DNA of 20,874 bases from Nonlabens sp. (GTDB taxonomy: Bacteria > Bacteroidota > Bacteroidia > Flavobacteriales > Flavobacteriaceae): contig JALZUY010000205.1 of assembly GCA_023301395.1 (NCBI GenBank), positions 1 through 20,874 on the forward strand. The letters are read 5' to 3'. Under the pieces are notes generated by a model. That model had not been told where the DNA came from. It was given only the letters and a program-made list of their open reading frames with translations, and did no database searches. The position numbers and the translations under genes are program-made. Shown here one piece after another: positions 1 through 8,045 of the stretch. Position 1 is the stretch's first letter. The number at the start of each line of letters is the position of its first letter.

Positions 1-1396
1 CAATAGGTGAAATAATAGTCGCTGCCATCATTTCTAATTCTTGAGAAGTCATTAAACCAGTAGTATCTTGAGAACCTACAATATTAACCTCTACTCTAAC
101 ATTAGAACCAGCATGTAATGTTTTACCTGGTGTAGTTCCAACAGCATTTTTATTGAATATTTTCTCAACAGCTGTTAATCCTTGTCCTTCTATAGAAACT
201 TCTTTTGAAGTAGCATATACTTGAGGAATATCTATTTCTAAGATTTTACAAGCAATTGTTTGTAATTTTTTACCGAATACAACAGCATAAGATCCTCCTG
301 CTTTAATGAACTCCATTTTTGGAGGAGTCAATGCAGTTGAGATATCTTTTAATTCTGTATCTCCGTTGTATAATTTTTTGGTTTTCGTATTAATTGTTAA
401 TACGGTACCTGTATCTACTGAATATGTTTGTTTTAAAACTGGCTCACCATCTGCATCTACAACATTGTTTCCGTCAGCATCTTTTTCCTTTTCCCAGTTT
501 TTTAAATCGATACCTATACCACCAGTTACACCTACAGTGGTTAAGAAAATCGGTGCAATACCATTTGTACCAGCAATTACTGGTGCAAAGTTAATAAATG
601 GCACATATGGGCTAAAAGGAACTCCTGTCCATAACGCAACGTTATTTACTCCTGACATTCTTGAAGAACCAACTCCCATTGTTCCTTTATCAGCGATTAA
701 CATGACACGCTTATCTGGATGTTGCTTTTTTAAAGCTAACAATTCATTTTGCATGTCCTTATTATGCTCAAACATAGACTGACCATGCAATTCACGATCT
801 GATCTAGAATGCGCATCTGCTCCTGGAGATAATAAATCTGTAGAGATATCACCTATTCCTGCTACAAAAGTTACAATTTCTATTTTTTCATCAACTTCTG
901 GTAATTTTGTAAAGAATTCTGCTTTAGAATAACTTTCTAATAACTCTTTGGCGATAGAATTTCCTGCTTTAAAAGCATTTTCTAAAAGCTCCATGTCTGC
1001 TTCGTATAAAAACACTTGTGTTTTTAATACTTTAGCTGCATCAGCTGCAATGGCAACATCATTTCCTAAAGCTAGATCTAATAATACTTCAACAGAAGGG
1101 CCACCTTTCATATGTGACAATTGTTCAAAAGCAAAAGCTGGAGTAATTTCTTTTACTTCTGATTCACCTAGAATAATTTCTTTTAAAAACTTAGCCTTAA
1201 CACCAGCAGCACTAGTTGTTCCTGGTAATACATTGTAAATAAAGAAATTAAGAGATTCTTCTCTATATTCATTATTTACATCTTTAATTTGCTCTATCAA
1301 TGCACTTGTTAATTCAGCGCCATCAATAGGCTGTGGATGAAGTCCTTGATCTTTTCTGTCTTCAATTTGTTTAATGTAATCTTTATAAGTCTTCAT
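1..1396 (-). CDS. acnB: Aconitate hydratase B, N-terminal half (partial, runs off left edge)
   Basis: Aconitase B interconverts citrate and isocitrate through cis-aconitate in the TCA cycle using a [4Fe-4S] cluster; many members also act on 2-methylisocitrate. The reverse strand reads openly from ATG at 1396 (MKTYKDYIKQIEDRK) to the window edge, giving 465 residues of a protein that is usually 860-930. Seen in order: a helical HEAT-like region at about 1-165; the swivel region starting near GIGDISTDLLSPGADAHSRSD, with the loop GTMGVGSSRMSG; and the first part of the catalytic domain at the end (GSQDTTGLMTSQELEMMA). These blocks match AcnB, not AcnA/IRP, whose swivel domain is C-terminal. The cluster-binding cysteines lie in the missing part, so activity cannot be judged. 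It is transcribed leftward, alone, after a 313-nt gap. The start is supported by alignment with the known AcnB N terminus; no strong Shine-Dalgarno is visible, which is normal in Bacteroidota. Confidence 0.95.
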   Translation of the reverse strand, partial: MKTYKDYIKQIEDRKDQGLHPQPIDGAELTSALIEQIKDVNNEYREESLNFFIYNVLPGTTSAAGVKAKFLKEIILGESEVKEITPAFAFEQLSHMKGGPSVEVLLDLALGNDVAIAADAAKVLKTQVFLYEADMELLENAFKAGNSIAKELLESYSKAEFFTKLPEVDEKIEIVTFVAGIGDISTDLLSPGADAHSRSDRELHGQSMFEHNKDMQNELLALKKQHPDKRVMLIADKGTMGVGSSRMSGVNNVALWTGVPFSPYVPFINFAPVIAGTNGIAPIFLTTVGVTGGIGIDLKNWEKEKDADGNNVVDADGEPVLKQTYSVDTGTVLTINTKTKKLYNGDTELKDISTALTPPKMEFIKAGGSYAVVFGKKLQTIACKILEIDIPQVYATSKEVSIEGQGLTAVEKIFNKNAVGTTPGKTLHAGSNVRVEVNIVGSQDTTGLMTSQELEMMAATIISPI

Positions 1397-1517
1397 ATAG
1401 TTTGTAATAGAATTAAAATGCAATTAAACTATCTCAACATGATTTAAACTTTTTCTCAATGATAGTCTATCATCAAAAGCCACATGTCTAATTTTAATTA
1501 GTAGTTTTTAAGGATTG

Positions 1518-1548
1518 CGAAGTTACAAAAAAGGAGTCATTTTTAAAA
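1518..1548 (-). promoter_or_regulatory. Candidate acnB promoter (Bacteroidota type, weak match)
   Basis: The reverse strand reads TAACTTCG at 1525-1518, one mismatch from the Bacteroidota -7 consensus TAnnTTTG. At 19 nt upstream it has TTTT (1548-1545) in place of TTTG. This would give a leader of about 115 nt before acnB. The spacing fits, but neither element is perfect. Confidence 0.35.
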
Positions 1549-1663
1549 ATACTCAGTGAAATTGATCATTCTTTGCATTATTCTCTATTAACAAAGGTTA
1601 TTAACTCTAAAAATCAATCAAATTGATAAAAATAATAGATGAAAATTACGGAATTAGTGATTT

Positions 1664-1679
1664 CACTTTCGCGAAAGCG
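1664..1679. repeat. Palindromic intergenic repeat, copy 1 (imperfect)
   Basis: The sequence is CACTTTCGCGAAAGCG. It has the same core as the copies at 7960-7985 and 19207-19226, with one mismatch in the outer arm (A at 1665 where the others have G). It lies 30 nt past the stop codon of the 57-residue protein ending the moxR operon. No T-run follows it on the minus strand, so it is not a textbook intrinsic terminator. Confidence 0.75.
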
Positions 1680-1709
1680 TAACTACAATATTTAAATGAT
1701 TAATAAAAT

Positions 1710-1883
1710 CTACTTTTTAAGAGCTGTTCTTATCCCGAAATAAACAGCAGCTAAATCTGCCGCATAGCCGAGAACTAAAAAGCAAGTACTCCATGTAGAA
1801 TGAGAATCTTTATAGAACGCACCAGCTCCTACAAAAATACCACCTATTAAAAAGAGGTATAATGCGGTAGCATACTTACGCAT
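1710..1883 (-). CDS. 57-residue two-helix membrane microprotein coupled to moxR
   Basis: A small open frame runs from ATG at 1883 to TAG at 1710-1712, starting only two bases after the moxR stop codon, so translational coupling is likely. The protein starts MRKYATALYLFLIGGIFVGA and ends FGIRTALKK. It shows two hydrophobic helices, at about residues 6-23 and 33-51, joined by a short polar turn (FYKDSHSTWST), with basic residues at both ends that suggest both termini face the cytoplasm. The layout resembles the short two-helix region of GldL-like flavobacterial proteins, but this is only a visual impression and I do not recognise a named family. It is the last gene of the leftward operon. In many bacteria moxR is followed by a DUF58 gene; none is present here. 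It could be a membrane partner of MoxR or simply a co-transcribed protein of unknown role. Confidence 0.75.
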   Translation of the reverse strand: MRKYATALYLFLIGGIFVGAGAFYKDSHSTWSTCFLVLGYAADLAAVYFGIRTALKK

Positions 1884-1885
1884 AA

Positions 1886-2839
1886 TTACAAGATTTTTGC
1901 GATGATACTGTCTTCAGTATATCCTTCGGCCTCAGCTTTGTAATTTTTAATGATACGATGTCTAAGGATTCCTGTAGCAACAGCTTTTACGTCTTCAATG
2001 TCTGGACTGTACTTTCCATTTACCGCAGCATGAGTCTTTGCAGCAAGAATCAAGTTTTGAGAAGCACGTGGTCCTGCACCCCAATCTATGTATTCTTTAA
2101 CAATATCTGGAGCGGCGCTGGACTTAGGTCTTGTTTTACCTACTAGAGTAACTGCATATTCTATAACATTGTCTGCTACAGGAATGCGACGCACTAATTG
2201 CTGGAAATCAATAATTTCCTGAGCATTAAAAAGTGCATTAACTTGTGGTTTATGATTGCTAGTTGTTGCTTTTACAACACTCACTTCTTCTTCAAACGTA
2301 GGGTATTCAAGATTAATAGCGAACATAAAACGGTCTAATTGTGCCTCAGGTAACGGGTAAGTTCCTTCTTGCTCAATTGGGTTTTGAGTTGCTAGCACAA
2401 AATATGGCGCATCTAATTTGTAGTTATGACCAGCTACCGTTACCGTTTTCTCTTGCATAGCCTCTAGAAGTGCTGCTTGAGTTTTAGGTGGAGTACGGTT
2501 GATCTCATCGGCAAGGACGATGTTTGAAAAGATAGGACCTTTTATGAATTTAAAAGTTCTGTTTTCATCAAGTATTTCACTTCCTAGAATATCACTAGGC
2601 ATTAAATCTGGTGTAAACTGTATGCGCTTAAACTGTAAGCCTAGGGCTTGAGAAATAGTATTTACCATTAAAGTTTTTGCGAGTCCTGGAACACCTACCA
2701 GTAAGGCGTGTCCACCTGCAAAAATGGATATCAAAATTTGATCAACGACCTCATCTTGACCTATAATGACTTTGGCAATTTCTTTTTTAAGCTCTTGGTG
2801 TTTTTTTACCAAGTTATCTATAGCAGCAACATCTGACAT
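1886..2839 (-). CDS. MoxR-family AAA+ ATPase
   Basis: MoxR ATPases are cytoplasmic AAA+ proteins that act as chaperones or activators, often for metal-cofactor or envelope proteins. This one has 317 residues, the normal length. Visible motifs are Walker A GVPGLAKT at 49-56, Walker B IVLADEINR at 107-115, sensor 1 ATQNP at 150-154, the family signature YPLPEAQLDRF at 161-171, and sensor 2 GPRAS at 256-260. All catalytic motifs are intact, so it should hydrolyse ATP. It starts 12 nt after the stop of the SurA-like gene and is followed two bases later by a 57-residue membrane protein. The usual DUF58/VWA client genes are absent, so the client is not shown by the neighbours; the linkage to three periplasmic folding factors suggests an envelope role, which is inference. 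Confidence 0.93.
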   Translation of the reverse strand: MSDVAAIDNLVKKHQELKKEIAKVIIGQDEVVDQILISIFAGGHALLVGVPGLAKTLMVNTISQALGLQFKRIQFTPDLMPSDILGSEILDENRTFKFIKGPIFSNIVLADEINRTPPKTQAALLEAMQEKTVTVAGHNYKLDAPYFVLATQNPIEQEGTYPLPEAQLDRFMFAINLEYPTFEEEVSVVKATTSNHKPQVNALFNAQEIIDFQQLVRRIPVADNVIEYAVTLVGKTRPKSSAAPDIVKEYIDWGAGPRASQNLILAAKTHAAVNGKYSPDIEDVKAVATGILRHRIIKNYKAEAEGYTEDSIIAKIL

Positions 2840-2851
2840 GTGATCTGTGTA

Positions 2852-4315
2852 TTATTTATTCCATTGATTCTCAAAATCGCAACCTTTAAACTCTGTACCT
2901 ATCTTAATATAGGTATCCTTGAGCTTATCAGATTGCCATTTTCTAACGGCCTTTACTTGTTTATCTTTTAATGCAATATCCTTAATCTTAAGGTAATCTA
3001 ATGAATAGTCTGCCTTATGATCTTTAATTTTTTTACTAATATATATAATTTTAAATGTAGCACGACCTATCTGATCTTTTTCATCAATAATACCACTCAC
3101 ATCTCCTTCTTCAAGGAATATTATTTGCCTCGTTAAATCCTCAGACAATCTTGTCAAGTCTAAACGTGCTTCACCAGTATTAGGATTGATAAGTTTCCCA
3201 CCATTCTTTGCTGTTTCTTTTTCATCACTGATATCTTTAGCAGCTTGATCAAATGTAATTTCTTTTAAGATGATTTGATCTCTTACTTTATCGAGCTCTT
3301 GTTTTGCTTCATTAACTCGAGCTACTGATATGTACGGGTAAAGTAAAATATGACGTACATCTCTTACTTGACCTCTTATTTTATCTACTTTCAAGATATG
3401 CCATCCAAAAACAGTTTCAAAAGGCTCACTTACTTCACCTTCAGTTAATGAGAATGCTGCTTCTTTAAATTCCTTCACAAATTGATCACCTCTTCTTAAA
3501 GTAATAACTCCACCTTGACGCTCAGTAGCTACATCTTCTGAGAACAATGCTGCTTTTGCGGCAAAGCTTGCTCCATTTTCAAGAACATCCTGTCGATAGT
3601 CTTTCAATTTATTTACAACTTCATTTACAGACTCTTCACTAGGCTTAGGCTTAATTACGATTTGTGCCATTTCCACTTCAGTGTTGAATAAGGGACGTTC
3701 ATCTTCTGGTAAGTTGTAAAAAAATGCTCTTACTTCTTCTGGAGTGATTTCAACAGCTTCAGTTATGCGCTGTTGCATGCGTTGCGCTAGTTTAATATCT
3801 CTAGTAATGCGGTTTAATGCACTCCGCAGTTCTGGCATAGAACTTTTTTGATACTTTTCGAGTACTGCATCATCACTCCCTAAAATACTTTTGAAATATG
3901 CAATACGTTGGTCTGTCTCTGCCTCTACTTCTTGGTCACTTACTGTAATACTATCTTGAATAGCATGGTGTGCGAACATTTTTTCTCTCAGTATACTTTC
4001 AATCAATTGACAATCTGTCAATTCACTTAAATCTTGATCTCCTTTAATATCTAGTAACTGCTTTTTAATATCTGAGTTAAGGATCACATAATCACCTACT
4101 ACTCCAGATACTCCATCAATCAATTCTCTAACTTGAACAACTGGCCTTACAGAATCGACCTTTCTCATGGCAAGAAGCACTTCTTCCTTCACCATTTCGT
4201 CAGATATCTGAAGAGTATCTACCTGTGCTATAGATGCTTTAGCAAAAGCGAGCCCTAAAACAACTAGTAGGAATCTATGATTTGATTTTAAATTTTTCAC
4301 TCTTGATAGCATCAT
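2852..4315 (-). CDS. SurA-like periplasmic peptidyl-prolyl isomerase/chaperone
   Basis: SurA-type proteins assist folding of outer-membrane proteins in the periplasm. A signal peptide ends near AKASIAQ (about residues 1-31). The SurA N-terminal chaperone region follows at about 65-200 (VSGVVGDYVILNSDIKKQL, like the VNNGVVLQSD segment of SurA). A parvulin domain lies at about 212-313 (EMAQIVIKPK, FSEDVATERQGG, SLTEGEVSEPFETVFGWHILKV), and a second, more diverged parvulin-like region at about 320-425 (VRHILLYP). The 487-residue length suits a SurA relative. The annotated start is ATG ATG at 4315/4312 and overlaps the upstream gene by 41 nt. A GTG at 4300 would give a more compact signal peptide (V/M-KNLKSNHRFLLVV) and remains a possible true start. 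It is the third gene of the operon and is followed 12 nt later by moxR. Confidence 0.88.
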   Translation of the reverse strand: MMLSRVKNLKSNHRFLLVVLGLAFAKASIAQVDTLQISDEMVKEEVLLAMRKVDSVRPVVQVRELIDGVSGVVGDYVILNSDIKKQLLDIKGDQDLSELTDCQLIESILREKMFAHHAIQDSITVSDQEVEAETDQRIAYFKSILGSDDAVLEKYQKSSMPELRSALNRITRDIKLAQRMQQRITEAVEITPEEVRAFFYNLPEDERPLFNTEVEMAQIVIKPKPSEESVNEVVNKLKDYRQDVLENGASFAAKAALFSEDVATERQGGVITLRRGDQFVKEFKEAAFSLTEGEVSEPFETVFGWHILKVDKIRGQVRDVRHILLYPYISVARVNEAKQELDKVRDQIILKEITFDQAAKDISDEKETAKNGGKLINPNTGEARLDLTRLSEDLTRQIIFLEEGDVSGIIDEKDQIGRATFKIIYISKKIKDHKADYSLDYLKIKDIALKDKQVKAVRKWQSDKLKDTYIKIGTEFKGCDFENQWNK

Positions 4316-5126
4316 CTAATAAATCTTTTTCTAATTTTTTAATGTAATTAAGTTTGCGCCTATTTAGCAACACTTGTTTTATGGTAGGTTTTACGTAAGG
4401 TAATGGTGCATTATCACCGCGACGTAGTACATTATTGAATCGCACCAAATATACGCCAACGGTATCTTCTAATTTCCAATATTTATTATCTTTTATATAC
4501 TGATTTTCATTTGCTGGATTGATAGCTGTAATACGATCATAAACAATATTCTTCTTTACCCAAATATTGTCATTCAAAAAATAACTTTTAAACCCTAATG
4601 AAAGGCTGTCAATTTTGTGTAAAGAGATAGAATCTCCTTTATTAAAAAGTTTACTTACCATATCTACATCCACATACAATGGGTCTAACTGTACATATCG
4701 GAATTGCACCAGGTCTTCATTAAGTTTAAAATCTTTTTTATGTCCTTCAAAATAAGTAACGACTTCATTGGCTACAATAAGTGTATCCAGATTTTGCTTA
4801 GTGAGTTCTTGCTTATATGCTTGAGAATAGAGTTCAAAACGATATTTTTCAATTAATTTATCAAGCTGTTCTTGTTGTTTTAATGAAATGTTTTTGCGTG
4901 CATTTTGCATTAATAAACGTTCTGTTGCCCAACTATTGATATATCTCGAAACAATAATAGTAGAATCTTCTAATGTGTAGTCCTCTGGTAATAAATTTTC
5001 AATATCCTCTTGAGTCAAATAAGCGTCTCCTACTAGAACTTTTGCATTATTAGGCTCTGCTTTCTGGAAATACTCACATGAAGATAGTAAAATCGCAATT
5101 GCGAAATAGATAAAGTAATTACGCAT
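4275..5126 (-). CDS. SurA/PrsA-like lipoprotein (putative folding factor)
   Basis: The 283-residue product starts MRNYFIYFAIAILLSSC, a short lipoprotein signal with cysteine 17 as the likely acylated residue. I prefer ATG at 5126 over an in-frame TTG nine bases upstream because it gives a clean signal peptide and an 8-nt overlap with the preceding gene. The region after the signal (VLVGDAYLTQEDIENLLPEDYTLEDS) looks like the N-terminal helical part of SurA/PrsA proteins. It is followed by EQLDKLIEKYRFELYSQAYKQEL and LVQFRYVQLDP. I see no full parvulin motif (the GG and GWH blocks are missing), so isomerase activity is doubtful and a chaperone-only role is plausible. It lies between two parvulin genes, overlapping both, which supports a shared function at the outer or inner membrane. 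Confidence 0.75.
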   Translation of the reverse strand: MRNYFIYFAIAILLSSCEYFQKAEPNNAKVLVGDAYLTQEDIENLLPEDYTLEDSTIIVSRYINSWATERLLMQNARKNISLKQQEQLDKLIEKYRFELYSQAYKQELTKQNLDTLIVANEVVTYFEGHKKDFKLNEDLVQFRYVQLDPLYVDVDMVSKLFNKGDSISLHKIDSLSLGFKSYFLNDNIWVKKNIVYDRITAINPANENQYIKDNKYWKLEDTVGVYLVRFNNVLRRGDNAPLPYVKPTIKQVLLNRRKLNYIKKLEKDLLDDAIKSEKFKIKS

Positions 5127-7095
5127 TCTTATCAAGTAGCTTTTTCACTTTTTTAAAATTCTTTTTATTCACTTTAATTTTTCTATCATTTTTTAATGAA
5201 GATAGCCAGTCTTTTTCAAGTTGTTGCTGGTAATCATTAATTACTGCTCCACGAGCCTCGTCTAGTGTTTTCTGTGAAGGTTCTAGTATCTCGTTGACTA
5301 AAATTACCTTATAAAAACCTGTCTTTTCATCGTGGTAGACAGTTGAAACGCCAGTTGCCACATCAAAATTGTCTGGAAGGCGATTATACGTCTCTTCTAC
5401 AATCCCATTTGAGATCATCACCTTAGTGCGACCATCTATATTGAATTTTTCTTTAATCACTGCTTTATCGACTCCTTGTCCTAGTAGTTTTTCAACTTCT
5501 TTTGCAACCTTTTCGGTTGTATTTTGAGTCATAATGATGTCAATCCTGCGTTTCCATTGGTATTTTTCTTTATGTTCTTCATAATAACTTTGTTGACCTA
5601 GAGAATCTTCTTTGGCTTTATTCCAAATTTTAGTTTCTAGCAAGTCAAAGAGCAATAAACCTTCTTTGTACTCATTATAAATGAAAGAGAAATCTTTATT
5701 TTCAAATTCTAGGTTTTCACCATAGAAATCTGCAATAGAACTATCTATGAAACCATAATAGAACTTTTTTATTTTCTCTTCCTTGCTTGCATAATTAGTG
5801 AAATCTTTTTTTTGTCTTTGCATGACCGTTTTGTAGAAATCTCCATAAGTATACTTTTCATCCTTAATGGAGAATATGGTTTTATTTACCATTTCCCCAT
5901 TTAAGTCATACTGCCATTTATTAGATAATATAGAGTCTGTAATTACGCCGTTAAGAATTGTAAGTACATTATCTGATCTTTCTACTTGATACTTTTCTCT
6001 CAAATTTTTATTGAAAGAATCTGTAATTTTACGGGCACGAGGTGACTTCCTGATCTTATCTTTAATAGTAGCCTCAAGTGATTTGAAATCTCCTAATGGA
6101 TGTTTCTCAATCAACTTGATAATATGCCAACCAAACTTAGTTTGAATAGGCTCTGAAAACTGTCCTTTTTCAGTGAGTCCAAAAGCAGTATTCTCAAAAA
6201 CGGGTGCATTTAAACCACCGGTTCCAAAACGATCTAATTTCCCTCCACGAGAACCAGAACTCACATCATCTGAGAACTCACGAGCTAGTTCTTCAAACTT
6301 CCCTGTTTCTTGTAGTTGTTTATACACTTCTTTGATTCGTCTCTCAGCAGTTTTTTCTATAGCTTCTCTGGAATCAAAAGTCATGATATGTGAAACAAGT
6401 ACTTCTCCTCTTGCTGCACGTTCTTCAAACACTTTTACGATATGGTATCCAAAGTCTGTTCTGAAAACACTAGAATGTTTACCTACTGGAGTATCAAACG
6501 CAGCAGATTCAAATGGATATACCATTTTAAAAACGCTAAACCAACCTAGTTTACCTTCGTCACCAGCACTAGGACCTTCACTTTGAGAACGAGCTAATTG
6601 AGCAAAATCTGCTCCAGTATCTAATTTTTCTTTTATGGATTGAATTTTATTCCAGGCCGTTAACGTGTCATTTGCAGCATCTCCAGGACCTACTTTTACA
6701 AGAATGTGACTTGCTTTTACTTCACGAGTCATGCGGTTGTATGCTTCTTGTACGAGAGTATCTGTAACCTCAGAATCTGTAAGGTATGATTGAGCTAGGC
6801 TCTGTCGATAATTATTAAGTTCTTTCTTATAAGACTCTTTATTATCCAGCCCAAGCTCATAGGCTTGTATTAATTTAAGCCTATAATCAATATATAAATC
6901 TAAGTAATTATCAATATCCTTTTGAGACTCATCTTGAACTACGTCTAGATTTTTGAGATACACTCTCATAAAAGTACCTGCATCATAGTCGGTACCATCT
7001 ATAGTAAGTAGTGTTTTATTATCTAATTCCTGTGCAACTGCTACAGTACTTGAGACAAGTAATAGTATTGTAAAAAAATGTTTTATAGAATTCAT
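5119..7095 (-). CDS. Periplasmic two-domain parvulin peptidyl-prolyl isomerase
   Basis: This 658-residue PpiC/SurA-type protein begins with a signal peptide (MNSIKHFFTILLLVSSTVAVAQ). A helical region follows (about 30-120), then two tandem parvulin domains: one at about 125-225 (VKASHILVKVGPG, FAQLARSQSEGPSAGDEGKLGWF, FRTDFGYHIVKV) and one at about 232-332 (VLVSHIMTF, LAREFSDDVSSGSRGGKL, TKFGWHIIKL). Both keep the HI.V/HIM strand, the GG turn and the FGxHIxK block. The roughly 325 residues after them lack an obvious catalytic motif and may bind clients. It is first in the operon, 22 nt downstream of a near-consensus promoter at 7118-7148. Its end overlaps the next gene by 8 nt. Such proteins help secreted and outer-membrane proteins fold; the exact clients are unknown. 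Confidence 0.9.
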   Translation of the reverse strand: MNSIKHFFTILLLVSSTVAVAQELDNKTLLTIDGTDYDAGTFMRVYLKNLDVVQDESQKDIDNYLDLYIDYRLKLIQAYELGLDNKESYKKELNNYRQSLAQSYLTDSEVTDTLVQEAYNRMTREVKASHILVKVGPGDAANDTLTAWNKIQSIKEKLDTGADFAQLARSQSEGPSAGDEGKLGWFSVFKMVYPFESAAFDTPVGKHSSVFRTDFGYHIVKVFEERAARGEVLVSHIMTFDSREAIEKTAERRIKEVYKQLQETGKFEELAREFSDDVSSGSRGGKLDRFGTGGLNAPVFENTAFGLTEKGQFSEPIQTKFGWHIIKLIEKHPLGDFKSLEATIKDKIRKSPRARKITDSFNKNLREKYQVERSDNVLTILNGVITDSILSNKWQYDLNGEMVNKTIFSIKDEKYTYGDFYKTVMQRQKKDFTNYASKEEKIKKFYYGFIDSSIADFYGENLEFENKDFSFIYNEYKEGLLLFDLLETKIWNKAKEDSLGQQSYYEEHKEKYQWKRRIDIIMTQNTTEKVAKEVEKLLGQGVDKAVIKEKFNIDGRTKVMISNGIVEETYNRLPDNFDVATGVSTVYHDEKTGFYKVILVNEILEPSQKTLDEARGAVINDYQQQLEKDWLSSLKNDRKIKVNKKNFKKVKKLLDKNA

Positions 7096-7117
7096 ATTTT
7101 TTCTCTTTCAAGGCTAG

Positions 7118-7148
7118 CAAAAATAATCATATTTTAACCTTACGCAAA
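7118..7148 (-). promoter_or_regulatory. Near-perfect Bacteroidota promoter for the PPIase-moxR operon
   Basis: On the reverse strand TTTG (7148-7145) is followed after exactly 19 nt by TATTTTTG (7125-7118), a full match to the TAnnTTTG -7 element. The predicted transcript would start near 7111, leaving a leader of about 15 nt before the ATG at 7095. It should drive all five genes down to 1710. Confidence 0.75.
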
Positions 7149-7239
7149 ACGCTTGCCATCCATAGATAGTATATTTTATTTGTGAACCTTTTTATAAAAA
7201 GTAGAAGTTAGTTTTAAGCAATTTATCGACTTAAAGATT

Positions 7240-7698
7240 ATGATCGAAACGCAACATCAAGTTACTATACCACAACATATTAATAAGGTGATGGAATTAT
7301 TTAAAAATCAAGATTATTTTAAGGAATGGCAAAAAGGATTGGTGAGTTTTAAAAACCTAAGTCCAATTGTAGGTGAAAAAGGCAGTAAACGTTCCATGAA
7401 GATAAAAGCTGCAGGAACAACCATTACCATGATTGAAGAAATCACAGCCATAGACTTACCTCATTTATGGGAAGCTACTTATAAGACTAATGGAGTGATT
7501 AATAAACAAAGCAATCGTTTTCATGAAAAAGAAATCACAACTGGTAATTCAATTATGACAGTTACTGTATGGGATAGTACTGCTACATTTACTTTTACTG
7601 GAATGATGCGACTCATCGCAAAAGGACGACCACAATTATTTACGACCCAAACACATCAACACATGGAAGATTTTAAGACATTTGCAGTAACAAAGTAA
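7240..7698 (+). CDS. SRPBCC (START-like) fold protein
   Basis: The 152-residue protein has the layout of the SRPBCC/polyketide-cyclase superfamily, small hydrophobic-cavity proteins that bind lipids or other ligands. An opening strand (MIETQHQVTIPQHINKVMELF) leads into a helix with the typical substrate-gate sequence (YFKEWQKGLVSF). Strands follow (SKRSMKIKAAGTTITMIEEITA, WEATYKTNGVINKQSNRF, SIMTVTVWDSTATFTF), and it ends in a long C-terminal helix (QTHQHMEDFKTFAV). No catalytic residues can be assigned. It is read away from the PPIase operon, with a weak promoter candidate (TTG, 19 nt, TTTATTTG) around 55 nt ahead. A 79-residue gene follows after five bases, so the two probably form a small operon. 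The ligand is unknown. Confidence 0.75.
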   Translation: MIETQHQVTIPQHINKVMELFKNQDYFKEWQKGLVSFKNLSPIVGEKGSKRSMKIKAAGTTITMIEEITAIDLPHLWEATYKTNGVINKQSNRFHEKEITTGNSIMTVTVWDSTATFTFTGMMRLIAKGRPQLFTTQTHQHMEDFKTFAVTK

Positions 7699-7703
7699 TT
7701 ACC

Positions 7704-7943
7704 ATGGATAGAAAACTTAAATTAATATGGGACTTTAAAGGTCCAGATGCAGAGCGCACTGCAGCACATCACTTGATTCACCTCGATGAGTTCATTGAAC
7801 GAGATGGCATTTCTAGCCTAGGAACTGGAACAGAAAAACTAAGTAAAAATCATCATATTGCCTACATGGGAATTGATGAAGCCGCTATGCCACCAGTGAG
7901 AGATGCTTTAAAGCCACATCGTGGTCAACTATGGATGGAGTAA
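7704..7943 (+). CDS. Small conserved-looking protein, partner of the SRPBCC gene
   Basis: This 79-residue soluble protein starts MDRKLKLIWDFKGPDAERTA and ends DALKPHRGQLWME. It has no signal peptide or membrane helix. It is rich in histidines (AAHHLIHLDEF, KNHHIAYMG), and a compact alpha/beta fold is plausible. I do not recognise the family. The five-base spacing to the SRPBCC gene, a plain ATG start and codon use like its neighbour make it a credible gene co-transcribed with it. The transcript would run into the palindrome at 7960-7985, 16 nt past the stop codon. Confidence 0.7.
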   Translation: MDRKLKLIWDFKGPDAERTAAHHLIHLDEFIERDGISSLGTGTEKLSKNHHIAYMGIDEAAMPPVRDALKPHRGQLWME

Positions 7944-7959
7944 TCTAGATTTTTAAAAT

Positions 7960-7985
7960 ATATACGCTTTCGCGAAAGCGTATAT
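7960..7985. repeat. Palindromic intergenic repeat, copy 2 (26-bp perfect palindrome)
   Basis: The palindrome is centred at 7972/7973 with core CGCTTTCGCGAAAGCG, extended by TATA arms on both sides; all 13 base pairs match. It lies 16 nt past the stop codon of the 79-residue gene and 60 nt before the next gene. No T-run follows it. It shares its core with the copies at 1664-1679 and 19207-19226. Confidence 0.9.
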
Positions 7986-8045
7986 TAAACAACACCTATC
8001 TACAAACGCGTTACATTTCACTACCTTGCTTATAAATAAACACTT

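Larger units (their letters stand above)
1397..1709. other. Intergenic region between acnB and the moxR operon
   Basis: This 313-nt stretch holds no convincing gene on either strand. It contains a candidate acnB promoter (1518-1548) and a copy of the TTTCGCGAAA palindrome (1664-1679) near the end of the moxR operon. The rest is AT-rich and I see no RNA gene in it. Confidence 0.6.

Noticed and set aside
306..1238. Plus-strand open frames within the acnB region
   Set aside because: They are antisense shadows of acnB, whose reverse frame matches the family throughout.
7178..7239. Promoter-like TTTATTTG before the SRPBCC gene
   Set aside because: It lacks the A of TAnnTTTG and the upstream element is only TTG, so it is mentioned with that gene but not listed as its own feature.
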